A stretch of 64,000 bases of DNA. Origin: Patulibacter brassicae (GTDB lineage Bacteria; Actinomycetota; Thermoleophilia; Solirubrobacterales; Solirubrobacteraceae). The translations under genes and the position numbers were made by a program. The stretch lies in the NCBI RefSeq assembly GCF_033949425.1, contig NZ_JAXAVX010000001.1, forward strand, positions 372,001-436,000, in the 5' to 3' direction. The stretch's first letter is position 1. Each line of letters opens with the position of its first letter. This document shows, piece after piece, positions 53,950 through 61,665 of the stretch. The notes under the pieces are model-generated. The model saw only the letters and a list, made by a program, of their open reading frames with translations. It was not told the DNA's origin and searched no databases.

Positions 53950-55643
53950 TGCGCCGCTCGCGATCCGGCGGCGCGCGCCCCGGCGCGCCCGCCGTCCCGA
54001 CGGTCGCGCTCGCGGCCGGGCTCGCGGCCCTGGTGGCCGTCCCGGCGGCGGCGCCGGCCGCGCCGCCCACGGCGATCCGCGTCGGCGGGCCCAGCGCGCC
54101 CGGCGAGGCGAAGGTCGCCCTCGTCGGCACGAACGCCCGCCGCGCCGGCCGGCGCTTCACCGTCGTCGACCGTCGCGGGCGCACCGTCCTGCGCGGGCGC
54201 CTGACCGCGGCGACCGGCTCGCCGAGCCCCTGGCGCCGCGTGCTGCGGGCGGACCTCTCGCCGGTCACGCGCCCGGGCGCGTACCGCGTCCGCGCCGCCG
54301 GCCGGACCTCCCGCGCATGGACGGTGCGCTCCCGCGCGTCCTCGGTGCCGATCCGGACGATCCTGCGGTTCTTCTCCGCCAACGCCGACGGGCGCGAGCC
54401 CTCCCCCGTCCACGGACCCGCCCACCTGCAGGACGCGGTCGTCGCCGACGGGCCGCTGGCCGGGCAGCGGGTCGACCTCACCGGCGGCTGGATGGACGCC
54501 GGCGACACGCTGAAGGTCACCCACACGACCGCCTACGCCACCGCCGCGCTGCTCGCGGCGGCGCGCCTGGACCCGGCCGACGCGACCGCCCTGCGCGCCG
54601 CCGCCGAGGTCGGGGTGCGCTGGCTCGTGAAGGCGCACCCGGCGCCGGGCGTCTTCATCGCCCAGGTCGGCGACGCGCGCGACCACGACCTCGGCTTCCG
54701 CGACCCCGCGGCGGACGACGCCTCCCCCGCGCCGGGGATCGGCGTCCGCGTCGCGTACCCCGGGATCGGGGGCGACCTCGGGGGCAAGGTCGCCCTGGCG
54801 CTCGCGCTCGCGGCCGAGACCCGCCCGGCCGGCCCCGAGCGCGACGCGCTCGTCACGGCGGCCCGCGACTGGTACGACGCCGGGAAGGCCGCCGGGCGGA
54901 CCATGCCCCAGCTGCCCGACCCGGCCGGCGACTTCTACGTCGGCGACACCCAGGACGACGCCCTCGCGGCGGGCGCGGCGGCGCTGCACCGCGTCACGGG
55001 CGATCCGGCGCTGCTGCAAGACGCCGTCACCCACCTGGCTGCGTTCGAGCCCGACGGGCGGCTGAGCTGGAACGCGCTCGCGGGCCTGGCCGCGGCGGAC
55101 CTCTGCGGGCGCCTCGGCGCGCCGGCCGCGGGCGACGCCGCGGCCCGCGATGCGGGATGCGGAGCGCTCGTCGCCCAGGGCCGCGCGGCGATCGCCCGCG
55201 CCGGCCGGAGCGCGTTCGCGACGCCCGGCGCGGTCGGCTGGGGCCAGACGGGCGAGAACGGCGGAGCCGGGACGCTCGCGACGCTCGCCGGGCGGGCCGG
55301 ACTCGCGCGGGGTCTCGCGGTCGGCGCGGGGGCCCGCGACTGGCTGCTGGGGCGCAACCCCTGGGGCGCGAGCTTCGTCGCCGGGCTCGGTCCCTCGGCG
55401 CCGCGGGCGCTGCACCACTGGGCGTCGCTGCGCGGACCGGGACTGCCGGTCGGCGCGGTGGTCGGGGGCCCGGCATCGCGGGACGAGATCCTGCGACAGG
55501 GCTTCGGCGCGCCGCGACCGAGCCCGTTCAGCACGGCCGCCGCGACGTACGAGGACCGCGTCGAGGACTACGTGACCTCGGAGCCCGCGCTGGACTACGC
55601 GGCCTCCTCCGTCCTGCTGCTCGCCGCGCTGCAGGCGCGCTGA
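53949..55643 (+). CDS. secreted GH9 family glycosidase (cellulase-like)
   Basis: 564 residues. A signal peptide (about 1-40) is followed by an Ig-like CelD_N-type domain (41-128) and a GH9 alpha-barrel. Catalytic residues are D183 and D186 in GGWMDAGDTLKV and the acid E545 in YVTSEPALDYAASS, the place of the usual NE..LDYNA block. Two blocks near RNPWGASFVAGLG (about 470) fit family 9. Its ATG overlaps the protease stop (TGATG), so the two are translated together. The substrate may be cellulose or another beta-glucan or glucosamine oligomer. Confidence 0.87.
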   Translation: MRRSRSGGARPGAPAVPTVALAAGLAALVAVPAAAPAAPPTAIRVGGPSAPGEAKVALVGTNARRAGRRFTVVDRRGRTVLRGRLTAATGSPSPWRRVLRADLSPVTRPGAYRVRAAGRTSRAWTVRSRASSVPIRTILRFFSANADGREPSPVHGPAHLQDAVVADGPLAGQRVDLTGGWMDAGDTLKVTHTTAYATAALLAAARLDPADATALRAAAEVGVRWLVKAHPAPGVFIAQVGDARDHDLGFRDPAADDASPAPGIGVRVAYPGIGGDLGGKVALALALAAETRPAGPERDALVTAARDWYDAGKAAGRTMPQLPDPAGDFYVGDTQDDALAAGAAALHRVTGDPALLQDAVTHLAAFEPDGRLSWNALAGLAAADLCGRLGAPAAGDAAARDAGCGALVAQGRAAIARAGRSAFATPGAVGWGQTGENGGAGTLATLAGRAGLARGLAVGAGARDWLLGRNPWGASFVAGLGPSAPRALHHWASLRGPGLPVGAVVGGPASRDEILRQGFGAPRPSPFSTAAATYEDRVEDYVTSEPALDYAASSVLLLAALQAR

Positions 55644-55780
55644 CCCCGCCCCGAGCCGTGGTCTTCCACCTGCCGCGCGGCGGACGCCGGCGCGTCCCCG
55701 CTTTCGCTGCCGCTCCCGTGGGGGCGCCGGTCCCGGACCGCGCCGGGACCCGTGCCCTCGATCCGTCGTCGCGCCGGGGC

Positions 55781-55786
55781 TATCCT
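55781..55786 (+). promoter_or_regulatory. -10 element of the response regulator gene
   Basis: TATCCT, 6 bases before the ATG at 55793. Confidence 0.55.
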
Positions 55787-55792
55787 CGCGCC

Positions 55793-56455
55793 ATGCGGAT
55801 CCTCGTCGTCGAGGACGAGGGGGACCTCGCCACGGCCGTCGCGGAGCGCCTGCGGGTCGAGGGGCTCGGCGTCGACGTCGCGCCGACGCTCGCGGAGGCG
55901 CGCTTCCTCGCCGACCTCCACGAGTACGACGCGGTCGTGCTCGACCGCCGGCTGCCCGACGGCGAGGGGCTCGACCTCTGCGCGGAGTGGCGGGCGGCCG
56001 ACCTGCGCACGCCGATCCTCATGCTCACGGCGATGGACCGGACCGACGACGTCGTCGCCGGGTTCACCGGTGGCGCCGACGACTACCTGACGAAGCCGTT
56101 CGCGACCGAGGAGCTCGTGGTGCGCGTCCACGCGCTGCTGCGTCGGCGCCCCACCCGCAGCCACGAGGTGATCGTCGCCGGCGACCTGCGGATCGAGCCG
56201 TCGCGGCGGCGCGTCCGGCGGGACGGCGTGATCGTGCCGCTGACGACGAAGGAGTTCGCGCTGCTCTCCTACCTCGCCGATCGCGTCGGCGAGGTCGTCG
56301 AGCGGTTCGACATCCTCGAGCACTGCTGGGACCACGCGTACGAGCCGGGCTCGAACATCATCGACGCGCACGTCGCCGCGCTGCGGCGCAAGCTCGGCGC
56401 CGGCGCGATCGAGACGGTGCGCGGCGCCGGCTACCGGCTGGTGGACGGCGGATGA
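55793..56455 (+). CDS. OmpR/PhoB-family response regulator
   Basis: 220 residues. The receiver domain has the acidic pair near residues 8-9, the phospho-acceptor D51 (VVLDRRLPDG), T in LMLTAMD and K in YLTKPF. The C-terminal winged helix holds the PLTTKEFALLSYLADRVGEV, SNIIDAHVAALRRKLG and VRGAGYRL blocks. It pairs with the sensor kinase that starts 34 bases later. Targets are unknown; the PHO-box-like direct repeat 3.4 kb upstream is of the type such regulators bind. Confidence 0.95.
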   Translation: MRILVVEDEGDLATAVAERLRVEGLGVDVAPTLAEARFLADLHEYDAVVLDRRLPDGEGLDLCAEWRAADLRTPILMLTAMDRTDDVVAGFTGGADDYLTKPFATEELVVRVHALLRRRPTRSHEVIVAGDLRIEPSRRRVRRDGVIVPLTTKEFALLSYLADRVGEVVERFDILEHCWDHAYEPGSNIIDAHVAALRRKLGAGAIETVRGAGYRLVDGG

Positions 56456-56489
56456 TCCGGACCGGCGGCCCGACCGCGGGACGGCGCCC

Positions 56490-57776
56490 GTGAGCAGCCT
56501 CGACCTGCGACGCCTCCGGCGGCGGCTCACGGCCTCCTACGCCGGCGTCTCGCTCGTCGTGCTCGTCGTGCTCTGCGCGATCGCGATCGTCCAGGTCGGC
56601 GACCGCCACCACGAGGAGCTCGACCGGCGCCTGGAGCGCACGGCGCTGGCGGCGTCGGGGTTCGCCTACCCCGAGGGCGACCCGAGCCGGCTCGTCGTCG
56701 ACCGGCAGCCGGACGGGTACTTCGGACCGCAGCGGCGCCCCGGCTCGCCGGTGGTCGTCGTGGCGGCCGCGTCCGGACGCGTCGTCGCCGGCCCGCCCGG
56801 GGCGCTCGACGCGCCGCGCGCCCGCGACGCGCTCGCGCTCGTGCGCGACGGCCGGCTCCTGCGGGTCCGCGACGACGCGGTGAGCGGCGAGGCGGTGCGA
56901 CTCGCATCGGCACCGGTGAACGGCAGCGACGGCGTCCTCGCGGCGATCGTCGCCGTCGAGCCGCTGGCGGCCACGCGCAGCGACATCCGCCGGGACGCGC
57001 TGCTCATCGCCCTGGCGACCCTGGGCCTGTGGCTGCTGACCGCGCTCGCCGGCTGGCTGCTCGCCGGGCGGGCGCTGCGCCCCGCGCGGCTCGGCGCGGC
57101 GCGCGAGGAGGCGTTCCTCGCCGACGCCGCGCACGAGCTGCGCACGCCGGTGGCGGTCATCCGCGCGCGCGCCGAGCAGGCGTTGCGCGAGCAGGGACCG
57201 GCGGGACCGGCGGCCGGCGCGCTCGAGGCGATCGAGCGCGCGGCCGAGCGGGCGTCGGGGACGATCGGCGACATGCTCGAGCTCGCGCGGCTCGACGCGC
57301 GACGCGGCCGCTTCGAGCGCGAGCCGCTGCGCCTGGACCTCCTGCTGGAGCAGCTCGTCGAGGAGCACGAGGAGCGGGCCACGGCGGCGGGCGCGACGAT
57401 CGCGCTCGACGCGCCCGACCCGGTCGTCGTGCGGGCCGACGAGCGGCTCCTCGGACGCGCGATCGCGAACCTCCTGGAGAACGCGATCCGCTACGGCGCC
57501 GACGGCGGGCGGATCGCCGTGCGGCTGGCGGCCGGCGGCGAGGAGGCGACCGTCGAGGTCCGCGACCGGGGCCCCGGCGTGCCGCCCGCCCAGCACGCGG
57601 CGGTCTTCGACCGGTTCCACCGGGCCAGCGGCACGGCGGGCGGCTCGGGGCTCGGGCTGCCGATCGCGCGGCTCGTGGCCGAGGCGCACGACGGCGAGCT
57701 CGAGCTGCTGCCGCCGGACGAGGCCCGACCCGGGGCGTGCTTCCGGCTGCGGATCCCGCGCGAGCCCGCGGCCTGA
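56490..57776 (+). CDS. sensor histidine kinase lacking a clear HAMP domain
   Basis: 428 residues. TM1 at about 14-36, an extracytoplasmic domain of roughly 130 residues, TM2 at about 169-193, then the HisKA motif DAAHELRTPVAVIRARAEQA with phospho-His H215, and a HATPase_c domain with NLLENAIRYG, VRDRGPGVP, FDRFHRASG and GSGLGLPIARLVAEAHDG. Only about 20 residues separate TM2 from the H-box, too short for a normal HAMP domain. The signal is unknown. Confidence 0.93.
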   Translation: MSSLDLRRLRRRLTASYAGVSLVVLVVLCAIAIVQVGDRHHEELDRRLERTALAASGFAYPEGDPSRLVVDRQPDGYFGPQRRPGSPVVVVAAASGRVVAGPPGALDAPRARDALALVRDGRLLRVRDDAVSGEAVRLASAPVNGSDGVLAAIVAVEPLAATRSDIRRDALLIALATLGLWLLTALAGWLLAGRALRPARLGAAREEAFLADAAHELRTPVAVIRARAEQALREQGPAGPAAGALEAIERAAERASGTIGDMLELARLDARRGRFEREPLRLDLLLEQLVEEHEERATAAGATIALDAPDPVVVRADERLLGRAIANLLENAIRYGADGGRIAVRLAAGGEEATVEVRDRGPGVPPAQHAAVFDRFHRASGTAGGSGLGLPIARLVAEAHDGELELLPPDEARPGACFRLRIPREPAA

Positions 57777-57795
57777 CCCGGCGCGGCGGCGCCGC

Positions 57796-59100
57796 TCAGG
57801 TCGTGTACTCGGCGTTCAGCGTGACGTACTCGTGGCCGAGGTCGGAGAAGTAGACCTCGGTCTCGTTGGCGAACTGCGCCGGGCGCCCGGCGTCGTCGGT
57901 GGCGCTGCCGAGCGTCACCTCGTAGTCGACCTCACGGCCCTGCACGAGGACCTCGAGCGCGGGACGGTCGAAGACGACCTCCTGACCGTCCCGGCAGACC
58001 TCGACCCCCGCGATCCGCACCCCCACCGGCGTCAGGCGCGGGCCCGGCAGCACGGCACCGACCGCCTGCACGATCCGACCCCAGTTCGGGTCGCCGCCGT
58101 ACAGCGCCGTCTTGACCAGCGGCGAGTTGCCGATCTGCCGCGCGACGCGCTCGCAGGCGGGACCGTCGGGCCCCTTCACCACGACGCGCCCGATCCGTCG
58201 CGCCCCCTCGCCGTCGGCGACGATGAGCAGCGCGAGCTGGCGCAGGAGCGCGTCGAGCGCGAGGCCGAAGCGCTGCTCGTCCTCGCTCTCGGGGACGACG
58301 CGCACGCCGCTGGCCCCCGAGGCGATGAGGACGGCGGTGTCGCTCGTGGAGAGCTGCCCGTCGACGGTGATGCGGTCGAAGCTGCGCTTCACGGTGACGC
58401 CGAGCAGGAGGTCCGCGGTGCGGGGATCGAGCGCCGCGTCGGTGGCGATGAAGCAGAGCATCGTCGCGAAGCTCGGCTGGATCATCCCGGCGCCCTTCGC
58501 CACCGCGTAGAGCGTCACCTCGCCGCCGGAGAGCGCGACGCGCACGGTCGCGGTCTTCGGGAAGAGGTCGGTCGTCTCGATGCCCTGCCGGAAGTCGTCG
58601 TCCCCGTCGGCGGCCAGGACGCCCGCCGCGGCGGCGATCCCCCGCGGCACGACGTCCATCGGCAGCGGCACGCCGATGACGCCGGTGGCGGCGACCGCGA
58701 CGCGGTCCTCGTCGACGCCGGTCGCCTCCGCGGCGGCCGAGCGGACCTGCCGCGCGACCGCGAACCCGTCGCGCCCCGTGCCGGCGTTCGCGTTGCCGCT
58801 CGTCACGACGACCGTCCGCAGCGCCTCCAACCGCGACGTCTCGCGCGTGACGAGCACCGGCGGGGCGGCCGTGCCCGACCGCGTGAAGCGCGCCGCGCTC
58901 ACGGCGTCCGGCGCGTCGCAGGTGAGCAGCGCGACATCGTGGTTGCCCGACGGCTTGATGCCGGCGTGGACCCCGGCGGCGCGGAAGCCGAGCGGGAGCC
59001 CGCGGTCCGCCACGTCGACGATCGACTCCGGCACGTCCACCCAGCGAGAGCGGAAGAACGGCAGCGGCTCGTCGGGGGTCGCGTCCGGGTCGGTCGTCAT
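57796..59100 (-). CDS. argJ: bifunctional ornithine acetyltransferase/N-acetylglutamate synthase ArgJ
   Basis: 434 residues. The self-cleavage site is A212-T213 in IQPSFATMLCF; T213 becomes the N-terminal nucleophile of the beta subunit. The usual sequence is closer to PNMATML, so SF is a small variation. AGIKPSGNHDVALL, SGNANAGTG, ATGVIGVPLPMD and GDPNWGRIVQAVG are further blocks. It recycles the acetyl group in arginine synthesis. It converges on the sensor kinase with 19 bases between stops. Confidence 0.95.
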   Translation of the reverse strand: MTTDPDATPDEPLPFFRSRWVDVPESIVDVADRGLPLGFRAAGVHAGIKPSGNHDVALLTCDAPDAVSAARFTRSGTAAPPVLVTRETSRLEALRTVVVTSGNANAGTGRDGFAVARQVRSAAAEATGVDEDRVAVAATGVIGVPLPMDVVPRGIAAAAGVLAADGDDDFRQGIETTDLFPKTATVRVALSGGEVTLYAVAKGAGMIQPSFATMLCFIATDAALDPRTADLLLGVTVKRSFDRITVDGQLSTSDTAVLIASGASGVRVVPESEDEQRFGLALDALLRQLALLIVADGEGARRIGRVVVKGPDGPACERVARQIGNSPLVKTALYGGDPNWGRIVQAVGAVLPGPRLTPVGVRIAGVEVCRDGQEVVFDRPALEVLVQGREVDYEVTLGSATDDAGRPAQFANETEVYFSDLGHEYVTLNAEYTT

Positions 59101-59108
59101 CGGCGGCG

Positions 59109-59114
59109 AGTCTA
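59109..59114 (-). promoter_or_regulatory. -10 element of argJ
   Basis: TAGACT on the minus strand, 8 bases before the argJ ATG; argJ may therefore be transcribed apart from argC, which lies 4.6 kb upstream. Confidence 0.5.
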
Positions 59115-59219
59115 CGGCGGAGGATCGCCGCGCGGCCGGCGCGGACCGCGCCGCCGACTCGCCGTCCAGTGGCCGCGTGCACGCGCACCGCCCACGCGAG
59201 ACACGACCGGCGGTCCGGA

Positions 59220-59783
59220 TCAGCCGGCCGCGAGCCGCAGCTCCACGCGGCGGTTCCTCGCTCGGCCCGCCGGGTCGTCGTCGCCGGTCGCGGTCCGTTC
59301 CTCGGCCACGGGCTCCGCCTCGCCCGCCCCACGGATCACGACGTCGATCTGCGCTGGCAGCACCTCGCGGACCGCCCGGGCGACCGCAGCCGCCCGGCGC
59401 CGGGAGAGCGCGAGGTTGTACGTGGCGCTGCCGCGACCGTCGGTGTGGCCGACGATCCGCAGCGTCCCGGTGGTCCGTCCTCCGAGCACCCGGTGCGCGA
59501 AGCGCCGCAGGGCGGTGCCGCGGCCGGGCGTGATCGTCGAGCGGCCGAAGTCGAACAGGACGTCCGTCCCCAGCGCGACCGCATCGCCCTCCGGCCGCGG
59601 GAGCGGCTGGATCGGAGCCACCACGCGCTCGACCGGTGCCCGGACCGGCTCGATCGAGCCGGCGCCCTCGTCGGCCGTCGGCCACGCAACGCTCGCCGCA
59701 GGCAGGGTCAGCGACCCGAGCGCGCCCGCGAGAAGCAGCCGCGCGACGGGGCACCGCCACGAGCGGCCCTCCCGGCGGGTCAT
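59220..59783 (-). CDS. secreted OmpA-domain protein
   Basis: 187 residues. Signal peptide (hydrophobic 14-33), a Pro-rich linker, then an OmpA/MotB peptidoglycan-binding domain: DVLFDFGRSTITPG, GHTDGRGSATYNLALSRRRA and GRARNRRVELRL. The Asp and Arg that bind diaminopimelate in OmpA are kept (in the last block). It overlaps the lipoprotein gene by 4 bases (ATGA), so both are made together. In a Gram-positive cell it would tether the lipoprotein or itself to the wall. Confidence 0.87.
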   Translation of the reverse strand: MTRREGRSWRCPVARLLLAGALGSLTLPAASVAWPTADEGAGSIEPVRAPVERVVAPIQPLPRPEGDAVALGTDVLFDFGRSTITPGRGTALRRFAHRVLGGRTTGTLRIVGHTDGRGSATYNLALSRRRAAAVARAVREVLPAQIDVVIRGAGEAEPVAEERTATGDDDPAGRARNRRVELRLAAG

Positions 59784-60397
59784 CGACGCGTCACCGGGAT
59801 CTCGCGGAACACGGGCCAGTGCCCGATCTGGACGTCCATCCGCTCGACCGAGGCCGGGGGCGCGGCGAACTGCCAGCTCAGCTCGATCGGCGTCCCGCCC
59901 GGCGAGCCCGTGGCGAGCCGGCGCGACCGCAGCACCTCTCCGTCGGCATCGGTGAGCGGGAGGTGCCGTCGCAGGTGGTCGACATCGAGGAGCTCCGCCT
60001 CCCCGCGGTCCTGCGGCATGCCGGGATCGAGCTCGAAGAGCGTCGGCTGACCACCGAGCGAGGACTGTCGCGAGTCCCAGCGGTCGAGGATCACCGCAGC
60101 GCGCAGCGTGACGACGCGGCCGCGGGCTGCGAGCGACCGGACGACCAGCCGCGCGGAGGCGCGCGTCCCGGCCGGCGCCCGGTCCGGTGCCAGGACGCCG
60201 ACCCGACGCTCGGCGAGGACCTGTCGGTCCTCCGCGACCGTCGCCGCGCGCGTCGCCGCCGCTCGTGGGTCGCCCTCGACGGCGACCGCGCGCGCCGCTC
60301 CCGCCTCCCGGGGTGCGTCCGCGCCGCACGCGCTGAGCGCCAGCGCGACGCCGAGCATCGCGCCGGAGAGGATCGTCGGACGGCGTCGGGAGAGCAC
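59780..60397 (-). CDS. lipoprotein of unknown family, coupled to the OmpA-domain protein
   Basis: 205 residues from GTG at 60397, with a lipobox LSAC (acylated C24) after a 15-residue hydrophobic stretch. The rest (about 60-205) is a beta-rich domain (SARLVVRSLAARGRVVTLRA, LTDADGEVLRSRRLATGSP, IELSWQFAAPPASVERMDVQ) that recalls DUF4352-like telokin or Ig-type folds. The GTG is chosen because TAGCGT lies 7 bases upstream and the signal sequence begins right after it. Confidence 0.8.
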   Translation of the reverse strand: MLSRRRPTILSGAMLGVALALSACGADAPREAGAARAVAVEGDPRAAATRAATVAEDRQVLAERRVGVLAPDRAPAGTRASARLVVRSLAARGRVVTLRAAVILDRWDSRQSSLGGQPTLFELDPGMPQDRGEAELLDVDHLRRHLPLTDADGEVLRSRRLATGSPGGTPIELSWQFAAPPASVERMDVQIGHWPVFREIPVTRR

Positions 60398-60404
60398 GAC
60401 CCCG

Positions 60405-60410
60405 ACGCTA
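60405..60410 (-). promoter_or_regulatory. -10 element of the lipoprotein-OmpA pair
   Basis: TAGCGT on the minus strand, 7 bases before the GTG at 60397. Confidence 0.5.
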
Positions 60411-60560
60411 GGCGGGCCCCGCTGGTGCGTGAGCGGCGTGTTGCGCCGATCGCGTGTCGAGACGGTGTCGAATCTGCGCGGGATGGCCGTCGCGCATCGC
60501 CTCAGGGACGCCGAGCTCCGATCCCGCACGAATCGTGCGGGCCGCTCAGGGTGCCGCAGG

Positions 60561-60578
60561 GGGCGCTGGCCAGCGCCC
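60561..60578 (-). terminator. terminator-like hairpin of the epoxide-hydrolase-like gene
   Basis: GGGCGCT and AGCGCCC form a 7-base stem with a GGCC loop that can pair further, starting 12 bases after the stop at 60590. Confidence 0.45.
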
Positions 60579-60589
60579 GGCGGAGCGCC

Positions 60590-61507
60590 TCACCCGGTCG
60601 TGGCGGCCGGCACTGCGGCGACGAACCGCTCGACGTGCGCCACGAGCGCGTCCGGCTGCTCCTCCGGCACCCAGTGGCCCGCGCCCTCGATCGTCTCGAC
60701 CGCGACGTTCGCGGGGCCGAGCGCCTGCGACACGAGCTTCGGCGTCAGCACGCCGTCGCGGGTGCCGGGCAGGAAGAGCAGCGGCACGTCGGTCACCGGC
60801 GCCTGGTAGCGGCCGCGCAGGCCGGCCGGCGCCTCCGCAAGGAGGAAGCGGCGGTACATCGCCGCACCCGCGCGAGCGCGCGCCGGGTCGCGGTAGCGCT
60901 CGAGGTAGACCTGCTGCTCCTCCTCCGGCCACGCCTTGGACCGGTCGTGGCTCCCGAGGCGGTAGACGGTGCGCAGGAAGCGCTGGCCCCGCAGGCGGTG
61001 CGCGAGGGGCCCGATCGGACCGCCCGCCACGAGCTGATAGCCGAAGCGCCGCAGCTCGCGCACCGGGACGGTCGTCCACGGGGCGAGGATCGCCGTGGCC
61101 ACGACGCCCGCCACGCTGCCGGGGGCGCGCCCGGCGACGAGCAGCGACACCCAGGCGCCCCAGTCGTGCCCGACGAGCACCGGGCGCTCGAGGCCCAGGA
61201 CGTCGAGCAGCGCGATGACGTCGTCGGCGAGCGTCCGCTTGTCGTACGCGTCGCCGCCCGGCGCCGGCACGTCGCTCCACCCGTGCCCGCGCAGGTCGAC
61301 CGCCACGACGTGGTGCCGTTCCGCCAGGAGCGGGATGACCTTGCGCCAGCACCACCAGTGCTGCGGCCAGCCGTGGATCAGGACGAGCGTCGGTCCGTCG
61401 CCGGCGTGCGCGGCGCCCGCCTCGGCGACGTGCAGCCGCAGGCCGCTCGGCAGGCGCTCCCAGCGGTGGGTGACGCCGGGCAGGTCGGGCGGGGCGACGG
61501 CGGACAT
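60590..61507 (-). CDS. alpha/beta hydrolase, epoxide-hydrolase-like
   Basis: 305 residues, cytoplasmic. LVLIHGWPQHWWCWRKVIP is the oxyanion block, the nucleophile is D115 in VGHDWGAW (Asp instead of Ser, as in epoxide hydrolases and haloalkane dehalogenases), with the acid in LPGTRDGVL and the histidine in GAGHWVPEEQP. The HGWPQ pattern favours epoxide hydrolase. The two ring-opening tyrosines of the cap are not obvious by eye, so substrate type is uncertain. Confidence 0.87.
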   Translation of the reverse strand: MSAVAPPDLPGVTHRWERLPSGLRLHVAEAGAAHAGDGPTLVLIHGWPQHWWCWRKVIPLLAERHHVVAVDLRGHGWSDVPAPGGDAYDKRTLADDVIALLDVLGLERPVLVGHDWGAWVSLLVAGRAPGSVAGVVATAILAPWTTVPVRELRRFGYQLVAGGPIGPLAHRLRGQRFLRTVYRLGSHDRSKAWPEEEQQVYLERYRDPARARAGAAMYRRFLLAEAPAGLRGRYQAPVTDVPLLFLPGTRDGVLTPKLVSQALGPANVAVETIEGAGHWVPEEQPDALVAHVERFVAAVPAATTG

Positions 61508-61513
61508 GCGCAG

Positions 61514-61519
61514 AGCCTA
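61514..61519 (-). promoter_or_regulatory. -10 element of the epoxide-hydrolase-like gene
   Basis: TAGGCT on the minus strand, 6 bases before the ATG at 61507. Confidence 0.55.
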
Positions 61520-61537
61520 GCGGCCGGGGATCCCTTC

Positions 61538-61553
61538 CCTACGTCTCCGTAGG
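61538..61553. other. small hairpin upstream of the epoxide-hydrolase-like gene
   Basis: CCTACG and CGTAGG with a TCTC loop, 6-base perfect stem. It lies between the S15 hydrolase stop (61666) and the next gene; it could help termination of the S15 gene or bind a regulator of the downstream gene. Confidence 0.35.
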
Positions 61554-61665
61554 AACGTCCTGCGCGGCCCGCGGGCACCAGCGCCCGGGACGCCGCGCCC
61601 GGCGTGCCGGTCGCGCTCGCCCGGGCCGGGCCGCGCGGCGGCCATCCGCTCGGCGTGGCGCGCCG

